DNA of 64,000 bases, from positions 62,001 through 126,000 of the forward strand of contig NZ_CP031467.1 of the NCBI RefSeq assembly GCF_003368325.1, given 5' to 3'. Position numbers and translations under genes: made by a program. Positions 1 to 8,922 of this stretch are shown one piece after another; positions within the stretch are counted from its first letter, which is position 1; every line of letters starts with the position of its first letter. The notes beneath the pieces were generated by a model. It had not been told where the DNA came from. It worked only from the letters and a program-made list of their open reading frames with translations, and made no database searches. This DNA is from Paraburkholderia caffeinilytica (GTDB lineage: Bacteria; Pseudomonadota; Gammaproteobacteria; Burkholderiales; Burkholderiaceae).

Positions 1-1511
1 ACGACAATCCGGACGTCGCCGTGGCGCGCGGCGCGGTCGCCTATGCGCTCGCCCGCGCGGGCCAGGCGCCGAAAATCGGCGGTGGCTCGGCGCGCAGTTA
101 TTTCCTCGTGCTGGACGAATCCAGCGGCGACGCACGCGAGGCCGGGCCGTCGCAACGCGGCATCTGCCTGCTGCCGCGCGGCACCGAGGAAGGCCACGAG
201 ATTCTGATCGCGGACCGCACGTTCGCGCTGCGTCTCGGGCACCCCGTGCGCTTTCACCTGGCCTCTTCGAGCGCGGATACCGTCTATCAGCCCGGCGAAC
301 TCGCCGACCTGGCGCAAGGCGACTTTGTCCGGCTGCCGCCCATCGCGACGATCGTGCAACCGCGCGGCGCAGGCACGGCGCGCGGCGAAACCGCGGTGCA
401 GATCGCCACATCCCTGACCGAAGTCGGCACGCTCGACGTGCACTGCATCGAGCTCGGCAATCCGGCGCAGCGCTGGCTGCTCGAATTCCAGTTGCGCGGC
501 GCAGACGGCGAGGCGAGCGCCGAGGTGAACCTCCCGGCGGATCCGGCACAGGCCCGCCATCCCGCGCTCGACCAGGCGATCGACCATATCGACCGCTGCT
601 TCGGATCGCGCGCGCAAAACGTCGACCCGAAAGAAGTCAAACGCCTGCGCTCGCAACTCGAACAGTTGCTCGGACCGCGCGAAGGGTGGAGCAGCGCGCT
701 GCTGCGCGAACTGTTCGGTGCGCTATGGGAGCGCGCGCGCCGTCGGCGGCGTTCGGCCGATCACGAGCGCTTGTGGCTGAATCTCGCCGGCTATTGCGTG
801 CGGCCGGGCTTCGGCTACCCGCTCGACGAATGGCGAGTCGAGCAACTCTGGTCGCTCTTCGACGACGGCATCCAGTACGTCAACGAAAGCCAGGTCTGGT
901 CGGAATGGTGGACACTGTGGCGCCGCGCGGCGGGCGGTCTCGACGAAAGCGCGCAACTGCGCGTGCTCGACGCGATGGCCTATCTGCAAACGGCCGCGCA
1001 ATCGCGTCACAAGCTGCCGTTCGACGTGTCGAAAACCGGCTTCACCGACATGGTCCGGCTAAGCGCGTCGCTCGAACGCATTCCTGTCGAACGCAAGATC
1101 GAACTCGGCGAGTCGGTGCTCGCGCGCTTGAAGAAGCCTGCGGAAAATCATCAGAGCTGGTGGGCGGTGGGCCGTATCGGTGCGCGGCGGCCGTTCTATG
1201 GCAGCACGCATAGCGTCGTGCCGCCGGACATCGCGGCACGCTGGCTGAGCACGATCGTCGCGCTCGACTGGAAGAAGGTCGACCCCGCGCCATTCGCCGC
1301 CGTGCAGATCGCCCGCATGACCGGCGACCGCTCGCGCGACCTGCCTGAGGACGTGCGCCACACGGTGGTGCGCAAACTCGAGGCGGCCAATGCGCCGCGC
1401 GCGTGGATCACGATGGTGAGCGAAACCGTAGAACTCGATGACGCCGACGAAGGCCGCGTGTTCGGCGAATCGCTGCCCGCCGGGTTGAAGCTGATCACTG
1501 CAGCGCTATGA
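1..1511 (+). CDS. Hsp70-family protein, C-terminal part (5' end outside window)
   Basis: The reading frame is open from base 3, so the gene begins left of the window; about 502 residues are visible. The first residues (DNPDVAVARGAVAYALARAG) resemble the end of the actin-like ATPase domain of Hsp70/DnaK relatives, where a VA-GAA segment closes the nucleotide-binding fold. The rest is rich in Trp and Arg and resembles the extended C-terminal region (DUF3731 type) of large non-canonical Hsp70 proteins rather than the peptide-binding domain of DnaK. The role is probably chaperone-like but the client is unknown. The next gene lies convergently at 1651. The assignment rests on recalled family features; the missing N-terminus would settle it. 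Confidence 0.7.
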   Translation, partial: DNPDVAVARGAVAYALARAGQAPKIGGGSARSYFLVLDESSGDAREAGPSQRGICLLPRGTEEGHEILIADRTFALRLGHPVRFHLASSSADTVYQPGELADLAQGDFVRLPPIATIVQPRGAGTARGETAVQIATSLTEVGTLDVHCIELGNPAQRWLLEFQLRGADGEASAEVNLPADPAQARHPALDQAIDHIDRCFGSRAQNVDPKEVKRLRSQLEQLLGPREGWSSALLRELFGALWERARRRRRSADHERLWLNLAGYCVRPGFGYPLDEWRVEQLWSLFDDGIQYVNESQVWSEWWTLWRRAAGGLDESAQLRVLDAMAYLQTAAQSRHKLPFDVSKTGFTDMVRLSASLERIPVERKIELGESVLARLKKPAENHQSWWAVGRIGARRPFYGSTHSVVPPDIAARWLSTIVALDWKKVDPAPFAAVQIARMTGDRSRDLPEDVRHTVVRKLEAANAPRAWITMVSETVELDDADEGRVFGESLPAGLKLITAAL

Positions 1512-1650
1512 GCGGGCTCTCCCGTGCGAGCACTGCACGAAGGTCAGTCGGCGAACTGCAGTGCAATATCGCGCGCCCATGATCGAACAGGAATCGCACC
1601 GTCGTCGGTAAGCTTCCCTGCAGACCGGTCCGCGCGCGAGGCGGCCTGCC

Positions 1651-2643
1651 CTACGCCATCGTCACCAGATTCCTGCCCTCGTGTTTCGAGCGATACAGCG
1701 CCCGGTCGGCGCTCGCGAAGCCTTCGCGATGCGCCAGCCGGGATCCCTCGGTCATGCGCGTCAGCGAGGCGCCGACGCTCACCGTCACCATGCCGAGCGG
1801 CGATGCGCGATGTTCGATCGCCAGATCTTCCACGCCCTGCCGCAGCGCTTCGAGCGTGTCTTCAAGCGCCGCCGGTTCCGCGCGCAGCACCAGCAGGCCG
1901 AACTCCTCGCCACCCATGCGTCCGGCGATGATGCGCTCGCCGTCGGCTGTCGCCTGCATCACGGAAGCCACGCTGCGCAGACAATGGTCGCCCGCGAGAT
2001 GGCCGTAGGTATCGTTGTATTGCTTGAACCAGTCGACGTCGACCACCACCGAGCCCATCACGTCGCCCTCGCGTGCCTCCTTCCACTTGCGCGCGATGCT
2101 TTCCAGCAGGAAACGGCGGTTGTACAACTGGGTAAGCGGATCGATCGCGGTGGCCGTGCGCATTTTCAGATCGTTTTCGATCATCGCGCGCAGGTGGTAA
2201 AACACGCCGCGTTGCGCTGCGTCGAGGCGGCCGGGCGCCGGGTCCATCGCGCACAAGGCGCCGACGATTTCGCCGTTCGGCGCGCGCAGTGCAATCGCCG
2301 CGTAAAAGCGCACGAAGGGATGGCGCTGCACCAGCATGCATTCGCCGAAACGGGCATCGTCGTGTGCATCCTCGATGACGAAGAGCTCCGCGTCGCGCAC
2401 CGCATAGTCGGCCAGCGAGCGCGCGCGGGTCACGAGCGGCATCGCCATGCCGACCTCGGCCCGGTAGTGTTGGTGCTCCTCGTCGAGCAGCGTGATCGCG
2501 GTGATCGCCGCGCCGGTCACGCTTTTCAGGATTTCCGCCGCGTGGGTGAAGCATTCGCGCATCACCTGATCGTCGTGCAACAGCCACTCGATGACCGATG
2601 GTTCCACCTCGGGCTCGCCGATGACGGACGGATCAACCGACAT
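1651..2643 (-). CDS. GAF-domain diguanylate cyclase (GGDEF)
   Basis: A cytosolic sensor-cyclase that would make cyclic di-GMP from two GTP. Residues about 20-165 form a GAF-type sensory domain (EWLLHDD, LDEEHQHYRAEVG, LCAMDPAPGRL). Residues about 175-330 form a GGDEF domain with IDPLTQLYNRRFLLE at its start and an intact GGEEF active-site loop. The RxxD inhibitory site expected five residues before GGEEF is absent (GERI there), so product inhibition at that site is unlikely. No membrane segment is seen. The start is uncertain: ATG at 2643 is used, but the frame stays open to a GTG at 2763 with further ATGs at 2727 and 2721, and none has a strong ribosome-binding site. Confidence 0.85.
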   Translation of the reverse strand: MSVDPSVIGEPEVEPSVIEWLLHDDQVMRECFTHAAEILKSVTGAAITAITLLDEEHQHYRAEVGMAMPLVTRARSLADYAVRDAELFVIEDAHDDARFGECMLVQRHPFVRFYAAIALRAPNGEIVGALCAMDPAPGRLDAAQRGVFYHLRAMIENDLKMRTATAIDPLTQLYNRRFLLESIARKWKEAREGDVMGSVVVDVDWFKQYNDTYGHLAGDHCLRSVASVMQATADGERIIAGRMGGEEFGLLVLRAEPAALEDTLEALRQGVEDLAIEHRASPLGMVTVSVGASLTRMTEGSRLAHREGFASADRALYRSKHEGRNLVTMA

Positions 2644-2893
2644 TCTGCTGGACAGACGATCATTGCTGTAGGCGAGTTGCACGGCTGGGTTCCCGGAAGT
2701 GACTAGCTCAGTCAACGGCATCCGCATCCGAAACTTGAGTGGCAGCTTCGTGCTCGCCGACACGCTTCAACGCCTTCATTCAACAGACAATTGCAGCCTG
2801 CCCCCCGCGCAATCCGGATCACTTGCACCGCAGCCGAACGCATTGATGCCTTGCTATTCGATCGGTCCGCGTCACGCTTTCACGCAAACGCTT

Positions 2894-3362
2894 TCACGCA
2901 AACGGCAGCGGCCCCTCGAACCGGCCGATATAGCTCAGATGCGCATCGAGCCACGCCAGGTCGTTGCGGTTAAGCATCGCCGTGATGCTCGTCGGGCACG
3001 GAGGTGTCGAGCGCGATCAATCGCACCGTGCCTACGTCGCGTGCGAAATGCAGGGGACCGCTGCGAGGCAGCCATGGATGATCCGCGAACGCTTCTTGCA
3101 GATGGTCGCGATTGTCGTGATTACCGGGCATTACGATGTAAGGCGGCGTAAGCGCGGCGAGCAGCTCGCGCACCATCGCGTATTCGGCGGGCCGGCCTTC
3201 GTCGACAAGATCTCCCGTAACGATGACGAGATCAGGCGCCGGTCTCACCGCGTTCAGCGCGGCAATTGCTCGCGCGAGCATGGCGTTCGAGTCGACCAGG
3301 TCCTGATACAACTCGCCCTTCGGACGCACGTGGATGTCGGAAATCTGCGCGATGCAGGTCAT
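2894..3362 (-). pseudogene. Broken metallophosphoesterase (CpdA-like), frameshifted and truncated
   Basis: From the ATG at 3362 the frame encodes a calcineurin-like phosphodiesterase N-terminus: AQISDIHV, then VTGDLVDEG and PGNHDNR, the metal-binding motifs of cyclic-nucleotide phosphodiesterases. It reaches a stop at 2970, straight after DTSVPDEHHGDA. Another frame continues with LNRNDLAWLDAHLS, the expected continuation of the family, which implies one missing base near 2972. That frame stops at 2894, well before the family's usual length of about 270 residues, so the final HH metal motif is lost. I therefore read it as a pseudogene, although a one-base sequencing error could explain the first break. 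Confidence 0.65.
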
Positions 3363-3614
3363 CGCAAGGCGCTCCACGAACGATGTGAATGGGACATTGT
3401 TCTGTTCGAACGAATCGAGCATAGCTTCGGCAAAGGCACAGACAAAATAAATCGCCCGTGCCTATGAACCGTGTGCCCTGCTCTCACACGGCAACATGGA
3501 CTTGTGAAGCAAAAGCGACGCCGATCGCCCGCAACAAAAAAGCGCACTGTCTCTCAACAGCACGCCTTCGGCAAATACAGAAAAACCGCCCGCCGAAGCC
3601 CGCGCTCCAACAAC

Positions 3615-4418
3615 TTAAGGCCGCTCGCCTCGCGCCAGCCGCGTATCGATCTCACGCACCACAGGCAGCAGATCCGCCACGCTATCGATCACATAGTGCG
3701 CGCCTGCGGCCTGCAACTTCTGAACTGCCGCCTTGCGCCGCCATGCAAATTCATCCGGCGCCAACGCCTTGACGTCGTCCTCGGCCATGCCGAAGGCATT
3801 GCCGCTCACGGCGACGCCCACCGCCCACGTGCCGCCGTTGATGCCTTCCTCGATGCCGACCTCGGTGTCGTCGACCTTGATCGCGTCTCGCGCGCGCCAT
3901 ACACCCAATTCCGGCAGCGTCTTGTAGATCATGTACGGGGACGGCCGTCCTTCCGGCGTATCGCCGGTACACACGATGCTGTCCGGCGAAAAACCCTGGG
4001 CCGCTGCGCCGGGCACGATCTCGGCCATGATTTCGCGCGTATAGCCGGTGGTCGTGCCGATCCTGATGTCGTCGCTGCGCAGCGCGCTCGCCACCTCCGC
4101 CACGCCCGGAATCACCGAACTGTAGCCGGCGGCCACCGCGATGTTCTTCGGCACGAAGACGTCGTACACGGCGTCGATGTCCGCTTCGCCCGGCGTGCGG
4201 CCATACTTGCCGGCCCATGCTTGCGACACGCGCGGCAAGGCCATCAGCGCCGCGATATGCGGGCGCTTGGCCATGCCCATCGGGCCGCGTGCTTCGTCGA
4301 TCGTGATCGACACGCCGAACTGCTCGAACGTCTCGACAAAAGCGCCCATCGGCGCCAGCGAACCATAGTCGACCACCGTGCCGGCCCAGTCGAAAATCAC
4401 TGCTTTTACGTGTTTCAT
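3615..4418 (-). CDS. phnX: Phosphonoacetaldehyde hydrolase (phosphonatase)
   Basis: PhnX hydrolyses phosphonoacetaldehyde to acetaldehyde and phosphate, the second step of 2-aminoethylphosphonate breakdown. The 267-residue length is typical. The HAD-superfamily nucleophile motif is present near residue 10 (FDWAGTVVDYGS). The phosphonatase-specific Schiff-base lysine region follows at about residue 50 (GMAKRPHIAALM). The later HAD motifs are visible as TGYTRE and KVDDTEVGIEEG. It lies 135 bp downstream of phnW on the same strand and is probably cotranscribed with it. Motif II/III spacing and neighbourhood agree, so the call is firm. Confidence 0.95.
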   Translation of the reverse strand: MKHVKAVIFDWAGTVVDYGSLAPMGAFVETFEQFGVSITIDEARGPMGMAKRPHIAALMALPRVSQAWAGKYGRTPGEADIDAVYDVFVPKNIAVAAGYSSVIPGVAEVASALRSDDIRIGTTTGYTREIMAEIVPGAAAQGFSPDSIVCTGDTPEGRPSPYMIYKTLPELGVWRARDAIKVDDTEVGIEEGINGGTWAVGVAVSGNAFGMAEDDVKALAPDEFAWRRKAAVQKLQAAGAHYVIDSVADLLPVVREIDTRLARGERP

Positions 4419-4553
4419 GTACTTCGATTCTCAGGAAGTTGTATGGCTCGCGCGGCGTGCCGCGCGTCTCCATGACATTGCGTCCACCGGCTTGTGCGAC
4501 CGGGACCGGGACCGCGCATCATGAATGCGCAAATCGAATCCGGCCCCTGCCGA

Positions 4554-5783
4554 TCACGCCGCTTCGGCCAGGGTCTTGCGCTCTTCGAGCGCCGCCGCCG
4601 GCGGCGCGGCGTGCGCGACGCCCATCGCGTGCAGCGACTGCGCGCAGGCTTCCACCACGCGGTGCATCACGCGCTCATCCACCTGACCGATGCAGCCGAT
4701 GCGGAAACTGTCCACCACCGTCAGCTTGCCCGGATAGATGATGAAGCCCTGCTTCTTCATCAGTTCATAGAAAAGCTCGAACCTGAACGACGGATGCGCC
4801 GGCGCGAAAAACGTCACGATGATCGGCGAGCGCCAGTGCGCGTTCAGCAGCGGCTCGAAACCGAGTGCCTGCATGCCCGCGACCAGCACGTCGCGATTGT
4901 TCGCGTAACGCGCGAGACGCCCGGCCTGGCCGCCTTCGAGCTTATGCAGACGCAATGCCTCGATAAACGCGGCGACGGTGTGCGTGGGCGGCGTGAAGCG
5001 CCATTGTCCCGTGCGGTTCATCACGTCCCACTGGTCGTACACGTCGAGCGAGAGCGAATGGCTACGCCCCTTGGCCTCCTGCAACGCGCTCTTGCGGGCG
5101 ATCACGAAACCGAAACCGGGCACGCCCTCGATGCATTTGTTCGCCGACGATACGAAAGCCTCGCACGGAATCTCACGCACATCGAGCGGCACCGCGCCGA
5201 ATGCGCTCATGGAGTCGATCAGCAGCTTGCGGCCTTTTTTCGCGGTGGCGGCCGCGATTTCCTCGATCGGATTGAGGATCCCGGAGCTCGTTTCACAATG
5301 CACCGCAACCACGTGCGTGATGCGCGGATCGGCGTCCAGCATGCTTTCGACTTCGGCGCCGCGCGGCGGCAGGTAGTCGCCCTTGTCGAGCACCGTGCAG
5401 GCACGGCCGAGATAGCCGAGCGTGGTCGCGATGCGTTTGCCATAGGCGCCGTTGGCCAGCACCAGGGCGTGGCCGTCGCGCGGAATCAGGCTGCCGAGCA
5501 TCGCTTCGACGCAGTAGCTGCCGCTGCCCTGCAGCGGCACGCAGTCGTACTCGCCCGCGATGTCGCCGGCAATGTCCAGCAGGCTGCGGCGCAGTTGGGC
5601 GGTCATCGCGCGGAAGTCGCCGTCCCACGAGCCCCAGTCGCGCAACATCGCTTCCTTGGTCGAGAGCGCCGTGGTCAGCGGTCCCGGCGTCAACAGATAC
5701 GGCTCGCCCTTGGCCGGCGTGGCGCACGTCACGGTTGAAGGCATCGCGGACACGGTCGGGGAGCTGTCGATCGCGCTTTCCAT
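4554..5783 (-). CDS. phnW: 2-aminoethylphosphonate--pyruvate transaminase
   Basis: PhnW moves the amino group of 2-aminoethylphosphonate to pyruvate, giving phosphonoacetaldehyde (substrate of PhnX) and alanine. The protein is a class V PLP aminotransferase of 409 residues. Visible motifs are LLTPGPLTTA near the N-terminus, the cofactor loop QGSGSYCVEAML and the PLP-lysine region SSANKCIEGVPGFGF. The start at 5783 follows a GGAG ribosome-binding site at good spacing; an internal ATG at 5744 is an alternative. It is divergent from a LysR gene at 5903, a typical activator-target pair. No phosphonate transporter gene is seen nearby. Confidence 0.95.
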   Translation of the reverse strand: MESAIDSSPTVSAMPSTVTCATPAKGEPYLLTPGPLTTALSTKEAMLRDWGSWDGDFRAMTAQLRRSLLDIAGDIAGEYDCVPLQGSGSYCVEAMLGSLIPRDGHALVLANGAYGKRIATTLGYLGRACTVLDKGDYLPPRGAEVESMLDADPRITHVVAVHCETSSGILNPIEEIAAATAKKGRKLLIDSMSAFGAVPLDVREIPCEAFVSSANKCIEGVPGFGFVIARKSALQEAKGRSHSLSLDVYDQWDVMNRTGQWRFTPPTHTVAAFIEALRLHKLEGGQAGRLARYANNRDVLVAGMQALGFEPLLNAHWRSPIIVTFFAPAHPSFRFELFYELMKKQGFIIYPGKLTVVDSFRIGCIGQVDERVMHRVVEACAQSLHAMGVAHAAPPAAALEERKTLAEAA

Positions 5784-5849
5784 GGTCGGAATCTCCGATA
5801 TCGCTGTTGCGGTGTTTCACACAGTACAGAAAGGCCATCCATCGGTAAA

Positions 5850-5864
5850 ATCGATATAATCGAT
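5850..5864. promoter_or_regulatory. Palindromic operator candidate between phnW and its LysR gene
   Basis: Two copies of the self-complementary hexamer ATCGAT are separated by ATA in the 119-bp gap between the divergent phnW and LysR genes. A symmetric site in this position is where a LysR regulator would bind to control both promoters. The sequence is seen directly; its use as an operator is inferred. Confidence 0.4.
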
Positions 5865-5902
5865 GCAGATATCGCAAAAACTTATCTATCAGCGAGGCAG
5901 AC

Positions 5903-6784
5903 GTGCAATACGCGCAATTGCGGGCGTTTCATGCGGTCGCGGAACATGGCGGGTTTTCCAAGGCGGCGCAGGCGCTGTCGCTCACGCAGCCCGCGGTGTC
6001 GGATCACGTGAAGCGGCTCGAGCAGGACTACGGCGTCAAATTGTTCGAGCGCGGCCCGCGCGGCGTCGAAACCACCGAACTCGGCCTGCGCCTTTTCAGC
6101 GTGACGCGACAGATGCTGAGTTGCGAGCGCGATGCGCGGCAACTGCTCGAATCGGCAGGCGGGCTCGAATCCGGCTCGCTCTCGCTGGTCGCGGACGCGC
6201 CGGATCTGGCCGTCGCGCTGATCGGCGCATTTCGCAGGCTGCATCCGGGAATCGTCGTGACGCTCTCGATCGCCAATGCCGCGGACTGCATGCAGCGTGT
6301 GCTGTCGAGCGCCGTCGACGCTGCGATTACCGCCGCGCCGCAGGTGCATAGCCGGCTCGAGTCGCGCGTGCTGCGGCGCGATCCGCTGGTGGCCATGGTG
6401 CCGGCGAGCTATCCGGCGGCGAAGAAACGCAAGCTGAGTTACGCGGAACTCGTGCAACAGCCGATGATTTTTCGCGAGGCGCAATCGGTCACGCAGCAGT
6501 TGCTGGAAATCGAGTTGGTGCGCGAGTCGTTGCAGGTCGAGCCGGTGATGTACGTGGACGGGCGTGAAGCGCTGGAGGAAGCGGTCGCGCAGGGCATGGG
6601 AGTGGGCGTGATCGCGCGCGCCGAATTCAACGAATCGCGGCGGATCAAGATGATTCCGCTTCAGGATTGCCAGGTGTTGATGATCGAATCGCTCACGCGG
6701 CTGGCCGAAAGACCGGGGTCGAATCTGCTGGATGCGCTGTTTGCAGTAGAACTGACCAACGCGGCTACTGTAGCGGCGCAATGA
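5903..6784 (+). CDS. LysR-type regulator of the phnW-phnX operon
   Basis: A LysR-family transcription factor of 293 residues. The N-terminal winged helix-turn-helix spans about residues 1-60 (AVAEHGGFSKAAQALSLTQPAVSDHVKRLE), followed by the substrate-binding domain. It starts with GTG at 5903 after a GAGGCAG ribosome-binding site. It is transcribed divergently from phnW, so it probably senses 2-aminoethylphosphonate or a breakdown product and activates phnWX. That role is inferred from position. A strong hairpin follows at 6793. Confidence 0.85.
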   Translation: MQYAQLRAFHAVAEHGGFSKAAQALSLTQPAVSDHVKRLEQDYGVKLFERGPRGVETTELGLRLFSVTRQMLSCERDARQLLESAGGLESGSLSLVADAPDLAVALIGAFRRLHPGIVVTLSIANAADCMQRVLSSAVDAAITAAPQVHSRLESRVLRRDPLVAMVPASYPAAKKRKLSYAELVQQPMIFREAQSVTQQLLEIELVRESLQVEPVMYVDGREALEEAVAQGMGVGVIARAEFNESRRIKMIPLQDCQVLMIESLTRLAERPGSNLLDALFAVELTNAATVAAQ

Positions 6785-6792
6785 AACGGTAA

Positions 6793-6819
6793 GCCGCCGG
6801 GCAACAGTTGCCCGGCGGC
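6793..6819. terminator. Hairpin between LysR gene and convergent dehydrogenase
   Basis: A perfect inverted repeat with arms GCCGCCGGGCAAC and GTTGCCCGGCGGC around one base lies 8 bp after the LysR stop and 35 bp before the stop of the convergent dehydrogenase. It fits a bidirectional terminator, although the following T-run is weak. Confidence 0.6.
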
Positions 6820-6854
6820 GTTACATGCGGACTAAACGCTGCACGCCAATCCTG

Positions 6855-7601
6855 TTATCGCATACCGCCGCTAGCGATCAGGCTTTCGCCGGTCATCCAG
6901 CGCGAGTCGTCGGAGGCAAGGAACACGGTGACGCCGGCGATATCGTCAGGCTGTCCGATACGGCCGAGCGGCGTCGTGCTGACCGCCCAGCTCTCGAAGT
7001 CCGAGCCGATGAAGCCGGCAGTATGCGTGCCTTCCGTTTCCACCATGCCGGGATTCACGGAGTTGACGCGAATCTGGCGCGGGCCGAGTTCACGTGCGAG
7101 CACGCCGGTGATGGCGTCCACCGCGCCCTTGGTGGCGGTGTAGACCGAGCTGCCCGGCGGCGTAATGCGGCTGACGACCGAGCTGACGTTCACGATGCTG
7201 CCGCCTTCGCCTAGATGCTTCACCGCCGCTTGCGTCACCAATAGCAAGCCCAGCACGTTCACATTGAAATGCTTATGGAAGTGCGCTTCGGTGATGTCTT
7301 CGATCGGCGCCATCTCATACACGCCGGAATTGTTGACGAGAATGTCGAGACGGCCATACGTTTCGACCGCAGCATCGACGATGCCTTTCGCGTCCGCTGC
7401 CTTGGACACATCGCCGCCAACGGCCACGGCCTTGCCGCCCGCTGCGCTGATTGCGGCAACCACCTCGTCCGCGCCCGCCTTGCTGGACGCATAGTTCACC
7501 ACGACCGACGCGCCTTGCGCCGCCAGCGCCTTCGCAATCGCTGCGCCGATGCCTTTCGATGCGCCCGTTACAACCGCAACCTTACCTGTGAGCTTGCTCA
7601 T
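6855..7601 (-). CDS. Short-chain dehydrogenase/reductase (3-oxoacyl-ACP reductase-like)
   Basis: A classical SDR of 248 residues that would reduce a ketone or oxidise an alcohol with NAD(P). The Rossmann motif TGASKGIG is at about residues 13-20, NNSG at about 88, the catalytic serine in VNVSSVVS and the YxxxK pair in YTATKGAVDAI. The C-terminal LIASGGMR is the usual SDR ending. Start ATG 7601 is preceded by GGAAA on the minus strand. The substrate cannot be told from sequence; many such proteins are annotated as FabG-like. It stands alone, with about 270 bp of upstream sequence. Confidence 0.85.
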   Translation of the reverse strand: MSKLTGKVAVVTGASKGIGAAIAKALAAQGASVVVNYASSKAGADEVVAAISAAGGKAVAVGGDVSKAADAKGIVDAAVETYGRLDILVNNSGVYEMAPIEDITEAHFHKHFNVNVLGLLLVTQAAVKHLGEGGSIVNVSSVVSRITPPGSSVYTATKGAVDAITGVLARELGPRQIRVNSVNPGMVETEGTHTAGFIGSDFESWAVSTTPLGRIGQPDDIAGVTVFLASDDSRWMTGESLIASGGMR

Positions 7602-7877
7602 AGTCGTTTCCTTTGGATGGAGTTCGCGCCGGCGTCGCTTTCGCAGTCGCGAAGAATCGCTGGGCCGACGCGGATGAAGCCGGACATGCAGTGGCGCTGT
7701 CACAGGAAACAATGTAGACACACAGGCCGTTGGGATAAAGCGGCCGGAAGCGAATAGATACGTCGGATGAGCCGAACAATCGAAGGAGCGCCCTTATTTC
7801 ATCGCCCCCACGACAGAAACCGCATGACTGCCACCGCGAACCGCCCATCGGGAATCATCGCGGACGAGCCTCGCGGC

Positions 7878-7973
7878 TCACCGATTTCCGCGCTTGCGAA
7901 TGAACGCGATCTTCGCGGCCACACTGGCCAATATCGCCAACGCGCCCAGCGTATCCAGAATAGTCGACCACAC
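7878..7973 (-). CDS. Possible 31-residue single-span membrane peptide
   Basis: A short frame begins with GTG at 7973, eight bases after a strong GGGAGG ribosome-binding site, and ends at TGA 7878. The product is MWSTILDTLGALAILASVAAKI followed by a basic tail (FIRKRGNR). It is therefore one hydrophobic helix with a positive C-terminal end, like many small membrane proteins. It starts 38 bp after the stop of the TauE/SafE gene on the same strand, so it could be cotranscribed and act with that exporter. Function is unknown and the gene call rests on the ribosome-binding site and composition. Confidence 0.4.
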   Translation of the reverse strand: MWSTILDTLGALAILASVAAKIAFIRKRGNR

Positions 7974-8011
7974 AATCCAGCCCTCCCTGATTCACGCGCC
8001 CCACTTCCTGA

Positions 8012-8761
8012 TCAAACGAATGCGCGTGCCAGCAACTGAATACCCAAGCCGAACAGACAAATAAAAAACCAGCGCCGGAAGGTCGCCGGACTAATGTGAC
8101 CGCGCACCCGTTGGCCGATCCACATACCGAGCAAGGCAGGCGCCACGGCGCAAAGCGACTCGCCCAGGTCGTCGATTGCAAATGCGTGCTCCCGTGCCAG
8201 GCCGGCGGCGAGCGCCATGGTGGAAACGGTGAACGACAGGCCGAGCGCCTGAACCAGATCCTCTTTCTTTAACGTCAGCCCCTGCAGGTAAGGCACCGCC
8301 GGCACGACGAACACCCCGGTCCCACCGGTGATCGCGCCGGTGACCACGCCGACCGCCGGCGACAGCCAGCGCTCGTGCCGCACCGGCACCGAAAAACGCC
8401 ACGCCATCAGCCCGGCCGCGGCGTAGAGCGTCAGCGCGGCGCCCAATCCGGCCACAGCCCATGCACCGCCTCCACCGGCAATGAACGACGCAGCCGCAAG
8501 CGTGCCCGCGACGATGCCCGCCATCATCGGCCACAAGCGCCCAAGCAGCGCCCGCACATCAGGCCCCGCGAACAGCTGCCAGACGTTCGTGACGAACGAC
8601 GGCAGCAACAGCATCGCGGCTGCTTGCGCCGGCAGCATCAGCGTGCCGAGCACGCCCATGGCGACGGTCGGCAGGCCCATGCCGGTCACGCCCTTGACGA
8701 AGCCGGCCAGCACGAACGTCGCGGCCACCACGCTCGCATGCAGCGCAAAAGAAGAGGTCAT
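8012..8761 (-). CDS. TauE/SafE-family membrane transporter
   Basis: An integral membrane protein of 249 residues with about eight hydrophobic segments, in the sulfite/organosulfonate exporter (TauE/SafE, DUF81) family. The first segment carries the family signature LAGFVKGVTGMGLPTVAMGVLG, and the second half carries a related repeat (GAITGGTGVFVVPAVPYLQ). Such proteins move small anions such as sulfite, sulfoacetate or other carboxylates; the substrate here is unknown. ATG 8761 is chosen because the protein then begins directly before the first membrane span. A LysR gene lies divergently at 8923 and may control it. Confidence 0.8.
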   Translation of the reverse strand: MTSSFALHASVVAATFVLAGFVKGVTGMGLPTVAMGVLGTLMLPAQAAAMLLLPSFVTNVWQLFAGPDVRALLGRLWPMMAGIVAGTLAAASFIAGGGGAWAVAGLGAALTLYAAAGLMAWRFSVPVRHERWLSPAVGVVTGAITGGTGVFVVPAVPYLQGLTLKKEDLVQALGLSFTVSTMALAAGLAREHAFAIDDLGESLCAVAPALLGMWIGQRVRGHISPATFRRWFFICLFGLGIQLLARAFV

Positions 8762-8922
8762 TGGGCTGTTGTTCCGAATGTCATGCCCACGATTTTCGAT
8801 CGCCGCAGCGCCGCTCACAATGCGTAAGATACGTACTGTGACTTAGGCTGTAGCTAAGGCTAAGGCTAAAACTAAAACCGCAACTGCAGCCGCGATTACA
8901 CCCTCAACTCAAATCCGACTCC

